Assembly (NCBI GenBank): GCA_042088665.1
Contig: JBELMB010000196.1
Location: 1-9,587, forward strand
Source of the DNA: JBELMB01 sp042088665
GTDB taxonomy: Bacteria; Pseudomonadota; Alphaproteobacteria; Rhodobacterales; Rhodobacteraceae
Direction: 5' to 3'
Length of the DNA: 9,587 nt
The position numbers and the translations under genes were made by a program. Under the pieces are notes generated by a model. It ran no database searches, was not told the DNA's origin, and saw only the letters and a program-made list of their open reading frames with translations. Positions 1 to 5,982 of this stretch are shown here, piece by piece (within the stretch, counting starts at the first letter, position 1; every line of letters begins with the position of its first letter).

Positions 1-51
1 GGGCTAGGCGGTATTCTGGGCTAGGCGGTATTCCGGGGCAGGCGGGCTTCG
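1..51. repeat. 17-bp tandem repeat, three visible copies, cut by window edge
   Basis: Positions 1-16 and 18-33 are identical (GGGCTAGGCGGTATTC), with a period of 17 bp. Positions 35-50 are a degenerate third copy that matches at about 12 of 16 bases. The period is not a multiple of three, and both strands acquire TAG stops within the array, so it is not a coding repeat. The array begins at the first base of the window, so its true length and what lies to its left are unknown. It could be a minisatellite-type intergenic repeat or part of a regulatory region. Confidence 0.8.
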
Positions 52-546
52 GCTTGGTCAGTGGACCGGACGCAGGACACGGCCCATGCCGTTTCGCGCG
101 ACCAGGGGGGATGTTTGCGACCGGGCTTGGGCGGAATGCCTCCGCCACCGTGCGGCGGTTGTCACTGGTGTCCCGACACGCAGGGCATAGATCGGCGCGA
201 CGCTGAGGGCATCGCGTGGGGTGTTTCGAAAAACCCTGTGGATGTGCCCTTCGGTGCCCCCGATAGCTTGTCCCGCGTCACCTGAGCGCCCTTCGGTCGA
301 CACTGCATATCCGATGCCCGTCTGTCATGCAGCATCGCGCGCGGCGCGCAACCGCCGCGCATTTGCATTTGCATCGCCGCAAGGATCCATGCATCCATCG
401 GGGCACCCGGACAATAAAGGCATTGCGCGCTGCTGTCGGGGAGGGGCGGGGCCAGGCTGCTCGGGATGATCCTCCATCCGCGTTGCGCGCTTTCGGCTCC
501 TTCATGTGCAACAGGCGGCGCGCCGCCGGGACCGAACGAGGGTGTC
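52..546. other. Upstream non-coding region of the aminotransferase operon
   Basis: I see no convincing gene here. Open frames exist on both strands, but they are rich in Arg, Pro and Cys, have no recognisable domain and look like chance frames in GC-rich DNA. Visible structure includes two mutually exclusive short hairpins: GGCGGA (130-135) pairing with TCCGCC (141-146), and CCGCC (142-146) pairing with GGCGG (154-158). There is also a cluster of TGCAT/ATGCA motifs (303-396) and a 14-bp palindrome (514-527). No clear sigma-70 promoter could be fixed. The operon promoter and any 5' leader should lie in this stretch. Confidence 0.6.
303..396. promoter_or_regulatory. Cluster of TGCAT/ATGCA motifs, possible operator
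   Basis: CTGCAT (303-308) and ATGCAG (327-332) form an inverted repeat about 24 bp centre to centre. TTTGCAT occurs twice in direct tandem (362-368 and 368-374, sharing one base), and a near-palindrome GGATCCATGCATCC (383-396) contains ATGCAT (389-394). The TGCAT/ATGCA core thus occurs at five places in under 100 bp of otherwise GC-rich DNA, 150-240 bp upstream of the first gene. This could be the binding site of a regulator of the catabolic operon, for example the GlxA-type protein encoded at 4488-5753. I do not see the same core in the 5754-5982 spacer, which weakens a shared-regulon reading. Confidence 0.25.
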
Positions 547-549
547 TTG
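514..549 (+). promoter_or_regulatory. GC palindrome plus ribosome binding site and TTG start of the aminotransferase
   Basis: GGCGGCGCGCCGCC (514-527) is a perfect 14-bp palindrome that could fold in RNA as a 5-bp stem with a 4-base loop. Ten bases after it, GAGG (538-541) stands 5 nt before the TTG at 547-549. This is the best Shine-Dalgarno/start pair for the gene. The hairpin lies close enough to the binding site to affect ribosome access, but there is no direct evidence that it does. Confidence 0.5.
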
Positions 550-1935
550 CTACACAACGACCAACTGGACCAATGGGATCGCGAAAACTTCTTCCATCCC
601 TCCACGCATCTGGCGGAATTCGCCCGCGGCAACCTGCCGAACCGCGTGATCACCGGCGGCACCGGCTGCCACATCGAAGACCGCGACGGCAATCGCATGC
701 TGGACGGGTTTGCCGGGCTCTATTGCGTGAACGCGGGCTATGGCCGCCCCGAGATCGCCGAGGCCATCGCAGAGCAGGCCCGCGAACTGGCCTATTACCA
801 CGCCTATGTGGGCCATGGCACCGAGGCCTCGATCACACTGTCCAAAATGATCCTCGAGCGGGCCCCGGCGCATATGTCAAAGGTCTATTTCGGGCTGTCC
901 GGCTCTGATGCGAACGAGACCAACGTCAAGCTGATCTGGTACTACAACAACATCCTCGGACGGCCCGAGAAGAAAAAGATCATCTCGCGCTGGCGCGGGT
1001 ATCACGGCTCTGGCCTGATGACCGGGTCGCTCACCGGGCTGGAGCTGTTTCACAACAGCTTTGACCTGCCATTGGCGCAGGTGCTGCACACCGAGGCGCC
1101 GTATTACTACCGCCGTGCGGATCCCGACCAGAGCGAAGCGGATTTCGTGGCCCATTGCGTGGCCGCCCTCGAGGCATTGATCGCACGCGAAGGGGCCGAC
1201 ACCATTGCCGCCTTTATCGGGGAGCCGGTGCTGGGCACCGGCGGGATCGTCCCGCCGCCCAAAGGGTACTGGCCCGCGATCCAGGCGGTTCTGGAACGCC
1301 ACGACATCCTGCTCATCGCGGATGAGGTGGTCACCGGCTTTGGCCGTCTTGGCACCATGTTCGGCTCGGAACACTATGGCATGACCCCGGATCTGATCAC
1401 CATCGCCAAGGGGTTGACCTCGGCCTATGCGCCGCTGTCCGGGACGATCGTGTCGGACAAGATCTGGGCGGTGCTGGAACAGGGCACCGATGCGCTTGGG
1501 CCCATCGGGCACGGCTGGACCTATTCGGCGCATCCCATCGGCGCGGCCGCAGGTGTGGCCAACCTCAGGCTTCTCGACGCCCTGAACCTGGTCGAGAACG
1601 CAGGGTCCGTGGGCACCTACCTCAACACCGCCATGACAGAGGCCCTTGGCGCGCATCCCAATGTCGGAGACGTGCGTGGCGAGGGCATGCTTTGCGCGGT
1701 CGAATGCGTGGCGGACAAGGACAACCGCGTGTTCTTTGATCCGGGGGACAAGATCGGGCCGCGCATCGCCGCCAAGCTGCTGGAGCAGGACAGCGTGATC
1801 GCGCGGGCCATGCCGCAGGGCGACATTCTCGGCTTTGCGCCGCCCTTTTGCCTGACACAGGCCGAAGCGGACCGCATTGTCGCGGCGACCCTCCGCGCCG
1901 TCACATCCGTGCTGGGGCAGGGAGACAGGTCATGA
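547..1935 (+). CDS. Class III PLP-dependent aminotransferase (omega-amino acid/diamine:pyruvate type)
   Basis: The product is a 462-residue fold-type I, class III aminotransferase, a cytoplasmic PLP enzyme that moves a terminal amino group to a keto acid. Landmarks from the TTG start: the phosphate-binding GSDANETN (119-126), YHG (152-154), GEP with Glu226, the cofactor Asp in ADEVVTGFGR (Asp259), the Schiff-base lysine in TIAKGL (Lys288), Thr325 in GWTYSAHP, and VRGEGM with Arg377, the usual carboxylate-binding Arg. TTG at 547 is preferred over an ATG at 466 because it follows GAGG at 5 nt and gives the N-terminus MLHNDQLDQWDRENFFHPST, typical of the family; the extra upstream residues are Pro/Ala/Gly-rich and unlike it. 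It is the first gene of a tight operon and overlaps the next gene by 4 bp (ATGA), suggesting translational coupling. The context suggests 2,4-diaminobutyrate or a similar diamino acid as substrate (DoeD/Atf role), but substrate cannot be read from the sequence. Putrescine-, beta-alanine- or taurine-pyruvate transaminases are alternatives. Confidence 0.93.
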   Translation: MLHNDQLDQWDRENFFHPSTHLAEFARGNLPNRVITGGTGCHIEDRDGNRMLDGFAGLYCVNAGYGRPEIAEAIAEQARELAYYHAYVGHGTEASITLSKMILERAPAHMSKVYFGLSGSDANETNVKLIWYYNNILGRPEKKKIISRWRGYHGSGLMTGSLTGLELFHNSFDLPLAQVLHTEAPYYYRRADPDQSEADFVAHCVAALEALIAREGADTIAAFIGEPVLGTGGIVPPPKGYWPAIQAVLERHDILLIADEVVTGFGRLGTMFGSEHYGMTPDLITIAKGLTSAYAPLSGTIVSDKIWAVLEQGTDALGPIGHGWTYSAHPIGAAAGVANLRLLDALNLVENAGSVGTYLNTAMTEALGAHPNVGDVRGEGMLCAVECVADKDNRVFFDPGDKIGPRIAAKLLEQDSVIARAMPQGDILGFAPPFCLTQAEADRIVAATLRAVTSVLGQGDRS

Positions 1936-3128
1936 CCACGACGGCAACACCAACCAACGCCCCGTTTTCGCAAGCGGAATACCAGCGCCGCCTTGCCGCA
2001 ACCCGGGCCGCCATGGCCCGCGCCGGTCTTGAGGCGCTCTTTGTCACGGATCCGTCGAACCAGGCCTGGCTGACCGGCTATGACGGCTGGTCCTTCTATG
2101 TGCATCAGGGCGTGATCCTGACCCTTGAGGGGGAGCCGATCTGGTGGGGACGCCATATGGACATGCTGGGCGGGCGTCGGACCTGCTGGATGGACCACGC
2201 CAACATCATTGGCTATGGCGATCACTACGTGCAATCGACTGAGCGCCATCCGATGCAGGACCTCGCCGCACAGCTTGCGGCGCGGGGTCTGGACCGCGCG
2301 CGGATCGGTGTCGAGATGGAGAATTACTATTACTCCGCCAAGGCCCACGCGGTGCTGGCGCAGGCGCTGCCGGGGGCCAGCCTGATCGACGCGACGGCGC
2401 TGGTGAACTGGCAGCGGCTGGTGAAATCCGAAGACGAGATCGGGTTCATCCGCAAGGCGGCACGGATCTCTGACAAGGTTGTGCGCACCGCGCTGGACCG
2501 CGCCGCGCCGGGCGTGCGCAAGAACGATCTCGTGGCGGACATCATGCATGCAGGCATCACCGGGGTCGGGGAGAACTGGGGCGACTATCCCGCCATCGTG
2601 CCGCTGACCCCCTCGGGGCTGGATGCCACCGCTGCCCATCTGACATGGAACGGCGCGCCGATGCGCGAGGGCGAGGCGACGTTTTTCGAGCTGTCGGGAT
2701 GCTACCGCCGTTACCACGCGCCGCTGTGCCGGACGGTGTTCCTTGGCACACCCTCGGACGAGATGCGCCGCGCGGAAACCGCGCAACTCGAAGGGATCGA
2801 GGCCGGGCTTCAGGCCGCGCGCGCGGGCAATCGGACCTGCGACATCGCCAATGCCTTCATGACGGTGCTGGCGCGCTTCGGGATCGAACGTTCCGGGCGC
2901 ATGGGCTATCCCGTGGGCCTCAGCTATCCGCCGGACTGGGGCGAGCGCACCGCCTCGATCCGCAGCGAGGACGAGACCGAACTGCAACCGGGAATGATTT
3001 TTCACTTCATGCCCGCGCTCTGGATGGACACCTGGGGTCTGGAGACCACGGAAACCATCCTGATCAAGGACGACGGCCCGGCAGAGCCTCTGTGCAGCCT
3101 TGAGCGCAAGCTTTTTGTCAAGGATTGA
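1932..3128 (+). CDS. doeA: M24-family hydrolase, ectoine hydrolase (DoeA/EutD)-like
   Basis: A 398-residue pita-bread (M24/creatinase superfamily) protein, the usual length for ectoine hydrolase, which opens ectoine to N-acetyl-L-2,4-diaminobutyrate in the cytoplasm. An N-terminal creatinase-like domain spans about 15-160 and the catalytic domain about 165-395. Stretches I recognise from DoeA/EutD include WLTGYDGWSFYVHQ (46-59), HYVQSTERHPM (98-108), IGVEMENYYYS (125-135), GLSYPPDWGERT (329-340), FHFMPALW (357-364) and the C-terminal RKLFVKD. The five metal ligands of M24 aminopeptidases appear lost: in a hand alignment they fall on Glu253, Pro264, Tyr326, Met360 and Thr373 (or Glu374). This fits a metal-independent creatinase/EutD-type hydrolase rather than a proline dipeptidase. 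ATG 1932 follows GGAGA and overlaps the previous stop; a longer open frame from 1848 would run through the aminotransferase gene. The neighbouring deacylase and transaminase support a stepwise ectoine-like pathway. A related cyclic or amidine substrate is possible. Confidence 0.85.
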   Translation: MTTTATPTNAPFSQAEYQRRLAATRAAMARAGLEALFVTDPSNQAWLTGYDGWSFYVHQGVILTLEGEPIWWGRHMDMLGGRRTCWMDHANIIGYGDHYVQSTERHPMQDLAAQLAARGLDRARIGVEMENYYYSAKAHAVLAQALPGASLIDATALVNWQRLVKSEDEIGFIRKAARISDKVVRTALDRAAPGVRKNDLVADIMHAGITGVGENWGDYPAIVPLTPSGLDATAAHLTWNGAPMREGEATFFELSGCYRRYHAPLCRTVFLGTPSDEMRRAETAQLEGIEAGLQAARAGNRTCDIANAFMTVLARFGIERSGRMGYPVGLSYPPDWGERTASIRSEDETELQPGMIFHFMPALWMDTWGLETTETILIKDDGPAEPLCSLERKLFVKD

Positions 3129-3131
3129 GCA

Positions 3132-4307
3132 ATGATCGAAGAGACCGTGCAGATCTTGTCCGACCTCGTGGGATTTCCGACGGTTTCATCGGACAGCAAC
3201 CTCGAGATGATCGCCTATCTCGCCACCCGTCTCGAGGCCTGCGGCGCGCGGGTCGAGATCATGACAGACGAGAGCGGAGGCAAGGCCAATCTCTTTGCCA
3301 CGCTGGGGCCGGAGACAGACGGCGGGCTGGTGTTGTCCGGGCACTGCGACGTGGTGCCCGTCACCGATCAGGACTGGAGCAGCGATCCCTTCGTGATGGA
3401 AGCCCGGGACGGGCGGCTTTACGGGCGCGGCACTTGCGACATGAAGGGGTTCATCGCGGCCACGCTCGCCATGGCGCCGCGGTTTGCCGAAACGCCGTCA
3501 GAGCGCCCGTTGCATTTTGCGTTCACCTACGACGAAGAGACCGGCTGCATCGGGGCTGGGCATCTGGCGGACGTGCTGGCAAAGCGCGGCCTGCGCCCGG
3601 CTGTCGGTCTCATCGGGGAGCCCACGATGATGCGCGTCATCGAGGGGCACAAGGGATGTTGTGAATACAGCACCCGGTTTCAGGGGCTGGAGGGGCATGG
3701 CTCAAACCCCGGGTTGGGTGTGAACGCGGTCGAATACGCCGCCCGCTATGTCACCCGCCTGATCGAGATGCGGTCGGCGCTGATGGCCAAGGCCCCTCCG
3801 GGCAGCCGTTTTGAACCGCCATGGACCACAGTGAACATCGGCGCCCTGCATGGCGGCAGCGTGGCCAATGTGATCGCGCCGCGTGCGCAGGTCGACTGGG
3901 AAATGCGCCCGGTGCAGCCCGGCGACGCGCGGTTTGTCATCGACGCCATGGCGCGCTTTTGCGAAGACGAGTTGCTGCCGGCCATGCGCCGGGTGTTTCC
4001 CGAGGCAAGCATCGACACCGAAGTCATCGGCGAAGTGGCCGGGCTGGTGCCCAGCGATGACAACGCCGCGCGCAACTTGTTGCTGGAGCTGACCGGGGCC
4101 AACGGGGCGGATGTGGTGCCGTTTGGCACCGAAGCGGGCCTCTTCCAGGCGTTGGGGATGGACGTGGTGGTCTGTGGCCCGGGCAGCATCGAGCAAGCGC
4201 ACAAGGCGGACGAATTCCTGTCTCTGGATCAACTCTCCAGCTGTCTCGACACGCTGGGCCGACTGAACGCATGGCGGGCCAGCCAAGACGCAGATCCGTC
4301 GCTTTGA
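3132..4307 (+). CDS. argE: M20 metallodeacetylase, ArgE (acetylornithine deacetylase) family
   Basis: A 391-residue M20/ArgE-type zinc amidohydrolase that removes an N-acyl group from an amino acid. Visible active-site elements: SGHCDVVP with metal ligand His71 and Asp73; GRGTCDMKG with bridging Asp103; DEETG with general base Glu135 and ligand Glu136; IGEP with Glu163; dimerisation-domain GLEGHGSNPG with His189; and EQAHKADE with the last metal ligand His357. All are present, so it should be active. It has no signal peptide, so it is cytoplasmic. The ATG lies 3 bp after the stop of the M24 gene, with AAGG inside the end of that gene as ribosome binding site. ArgE acts on N2-acetylornithine; N2-acetyl-2,4-diaminobutyrate, the ectoine hydrolase product, is the same molecule shortened by one carbon. 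The position therefore suggests this enzyme does the job of DoeB/EutE, which belong to a different family (AstE/aspartoacylase). A plain arginine-biosynthetic role is possible but less likely in this operon. Confidence 0.9.
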   Translation: MIEETVQILSDLVGFPTVSSDSNLEMIAYLATRLEACGARVEIMTDESGGKANLFATLGPETDGGLVLSGHCDVVPVTDQDWSSDPFVMEARDGRLYGRGTCDMKGFIAATLAMAPRFAETPSERPLHFAFTYDEETGCIGAGHLADVLAKRGLRPAVGLIGEPTMMRVIEGHKGCCEYSTRFQGLEGHGSNPGLGVNAVEYAARYVTRLIEMRSALMAKAPPGSRFEPPWTTVNIGALHGGSVANVIAPRAQVDWEMRPVQPGDARFVIDAMARFCEDELLPAMRRVFPEASIDTEVIGEVAGLVPSDDNAARNLLLELTGANGADVVPFGTEAGLFQALGMDVVVCGPGSIEQAHKADEFLSLDQLSSCLDTLGRLNAWRASQDADPSL

Positions 4308-4320
4308 CTTGTGGTCAAAG
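4302..4320 (+). terminator. Hairpin overlapping the argE-like stop codon, possible terminator
   Basis: CTTTGAC (4302-4308) and GTCAAAG (4314-4320) form a perfect 7-bp stem with a TTGTG loop; the stop codon TGA (4305-4307) lies inside the 5' arm. The stem is AT-richer than its surroundings, and only two T follow, so this is not a textbook intrinsic terminator. It stands at the end of the operon in the 180-bp gap between two convergent genes. The rest of that gap (to 4487) holds a 10-bp palindrome GACCGCGGTC (4465-4474) just beyond the end of the minus-strand regulator gene and nothing else I can support. Confidence 0.35.
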
Positions 4321-4487
4321 TTGCGGGGACATGCTGCGCAATCACTGGCCGGGCGCGCATGGCAAGGGCGACTGGTCTGTCAGGCCGTAGGTCCAGGCAC
4401 AATCTCACGGGCGCTTGCGTTGCCTTGCGCAGGCATTGGTCGCCTTCGCAGTGTCCCGAACAAGGACCGCGGTCGAAAACGCCGGGG

Positions 4488-5753
4488 TCAGCCGTTGAGA
4501 CCTTCCGCCTGCGTGGTCTCGATACCGCCTTGCCGCAGACGCGTGGGCGACTGGCCAAGGCGCTTTTGACAATGATCCGCAAGGCTGGCCCCGCTGGAGA
4601 ACCCCGTGGCATAGGCCACTTCCGTCACCGACCGGGTGGTGTGTCGCAACATCCACGCCGCAGCCCTCAGTTTCGTGTCCACGAGGTAGGCCTTGGGGGA
4701 TCTGCCCACCTGCGTGCGAAACAGCCGCAGAAAGTGACGCTCGCTCAGACCCAGCGACCGGGCCAGTTCCGCGATGCTGGGGGATTGCGTGGCCTGGGCG
4801 TCCAGCAAGACCAGCGCTTTCTGGATCCGCGGGTCGGTGATGCCTTCGTGTTTCCGGGGCACCACCGGCGGCGCATCCCCTGACAGGTCAGGGGCGGGCA
4901 GGGTCATCTGGTGCACCGTCTTGGCCGATCGGTCCGACCCGAAATGCGCCCCGATGATGCGCAACATGAACGACAGGATCGAGACGCCGCCAAGCACCGT
5001 CGTGATCTCGCCATCGCAGACGTAGTCCTTTGTAACGATCAGCCGGTGCCCCGGCTGGGCCGCGGTGAAATCCCGTTCGTGATAGGGGTGCACGCAGACC
5101 GGCCGCCCTTCGAGCAGGCCCTCTTCGGCGAGCACAAAGGATCCCGTGCAGACGCTGATCAAGGGGCGCCGCGCGGCGCGGGTGGCATGAATATAGGCCC
5201 TGTGGCGCAGCGGCGCGTCTGCGAGGTCGCGCAGCAGCCCGCCGATCACAAAGACATAATCGTAGCGCGCCGGGGAGGGGTAGGCCGCCGTGGCGTCCAC
5301 TTCGATGCCGCAACTCGACGCGATGCGGCTGCCCGGTGCCCCCAGAATGTCCCAAGTGGCATAGCGGTGATGCGAGGCGTCGCCATGGTCCCCGGCGTGG
5401 CGCAGGCTTTCGACAAGACCAGCCAGCGACATCATCGGAAAGGAGGGCCAGAGCAGGATCCCAACCTTCAAGGGCGCGTTGCCGAAATCGCGAGAGGCCT
5501 GCGGGTTTGGTCCGCCTGCCTGATCGTGAGGCTGGCCCGGTGCCTGAAGACCGGGCTCGGTCCCGGAATGCGCCCCAGACTGGACCCCGGACAGGCTTGC
5601 TGACGGGATCACTGATGGGGGCTCAGGCGGGGTCTCGGCCTCTGTCCCGGACCGGGGGCCGAAATTGGTGGACGCGCCTTGGTTGCCGGGCCGTCGGTTC
5701 GGATCGCGGCTCCTTGCGCACGTTCCTTGAGCATGTGCTGTCGTCTTTGTCAT
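4488..5753 (-). CDS. GlxA-family transcriptional regulator (DJ-1/PfpI domain plus AraC-type HTH)
   Basis: A 421-residue DNA-binding regulator. Residues 95-285 form a DJ-1/PfpI-like (class I glutamine amidotransferase-like) domain: KVGILLWPSFPMMSLAGLVE at its start, YDYVFVIGGL (164-173), and a nucleophile-elbow-like ISVCTGSF with Cys202. Residues 320-410 form an AraC-type double helix-turn-helix (SIAELARSLGLSERHFLRLF, then SVTEVAYATGFSSGASL). GlxA-type regulators of this design often activate catabolism of quaternary amines and amino acids (CdhR, GbdR, ArgR relatives). Residues 1-93 are odd: low complexity, rich in Pro, Gly, Ser and Gln, with repeated SGTE motifs, and predicted disordered; usual family members are about 320-340 residues. 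ATG at 5753 is chosen because GGGGGTG precedes it; the open frame continues to 5906, but that part reads like promoter DNA. It converges on the catabolic operon and diverges from the importer operon, so it probably controls one or both. The ligand is unknown. Confidence 0.88.
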   Translation of the reverse strand: MTKTTAHAQGTCARSRDPNRRPGNQGASTNFGPRSGTEAETPPEPPSVIPSASLSGVQSGAHSGTEPGLQAPGQPHDQAGGPNPQASRDFGNAPLKVGILLWPSFPMMSLAGLVESLRHAGDHGDASHHRYATWDILGAPGSRIASSCGIEVDATAAYPSPARYDYVFVIGGLLRDLADAPLRHRAYIHATRAARRPLISVCTGSFVLAEEGLLEGRPVCVHPYHERDFTAAQPGHRLIVTKDYVCDGEITTVLGGVSILSFMLRIIGAHFGSDRSAKTVHQMTLPAPDLSGDAPPVVPRKHEGITDPRIQKALVLLDAQATQSPSIAELARSLGLSERHFLRLFRTQVGRSPKAYLVDTKLRAAAWMLRHTTRSVTEVAYATGFSSGASLADHCQKRLGQSPTRLRQGGIETTQAEGLNG

Positions 5754-5982
5754 TTGCACACCCCCGATGTCCGATTTCTGGCAACAATGGCCGAAACTCG
5801 AAAGACAGCGGCCCGTTTGGAAGAACACTCTAGCATGATGGGCTGCGAAACACAGGCGTTGGCGAATCTTCTTTTGCGAACGCTTGCGCCGGGACACCAA
5901 AGACACTCTGCTTCGCGGACCAGATCAGACTTGCAGAGCGACGCGCCCTTAAACGCGCGCGCATCAACACGGGAGACGATTA
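5754..5982. promoter_or_regulatory. Divergent promoter region between regulator and importer operon
   Basis: This 229-bp spacer must hold the start signals of the minus-strand regulator and the plus-strand importer operon. It is less GC-rich than the genes. GCGAA occurs three times on the plus strand (5845-5849, 5862-5866, 5876-5880), and ACACTCT occurs twice (in the 5824-5831 and 5903-5909 neighbourhoods). GGGAGA (5971-5976), 6 nt before ATG 5983, is the binding-protein ribosome binding site. I could not fix a -35/-10 pair with acceptable spacing: TTGCAG (5931) and TTAAAC (5949) are only 12 nt apart. The repeats are candidate operators only. Confidence 0.5.

Noticed and set aside
3..206. Possible tail of a plus-strand gene entering from the left edge
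   Set aside because: The frame is open but crosses the 17-bp repeat and reads as Arg/Gly-rich sequence with no family resemblance or domain; it looks like chance.
466..546. In-frame upstream extension of the aminotransferase to an ATG
   Set aside because: The added residues are unlike the family N-terminus, while TTG 547 has a well-spaced GAGG and gives the expected protein start.
162..698. Minus-strand open frame covering the upstream region and the start of the aminotransferase
   Set aside because: It overlaps the conserved N-terminus of the aminotransferase and has no domain or ribosome binding site I can support.
1848..1931. In-frame upstream extension of the M24 gene
   Set aside because: It would be read out of frame through the end of the aminotransferase; ATG 1932 with GGAGA and an ATGA overlap is better.
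1617..3005. Long minus-strand open frame (462 residues) opposite the aminotransferase and M24 genes
   Set aside because: It is antisense to two well-supported enzymes, rich in Arg/His/Ala/Gly with no domain, and arises from GC-rich codon bias.
5754..5906. In-frame upstream extension of the GlxA-type regulator
   Set aside because: The extension is Cys/His/Arg-rich without family similarity and would use up most of the divergent promoter region; ATG 5753 has a Shine-Dalgarno.
5931..5954. TTGCAG and TTAAAC as a sigma-70 promoter for the importer operon
   Set aside because: The spacing is 12 nt, far from the usual 16-18 nt.
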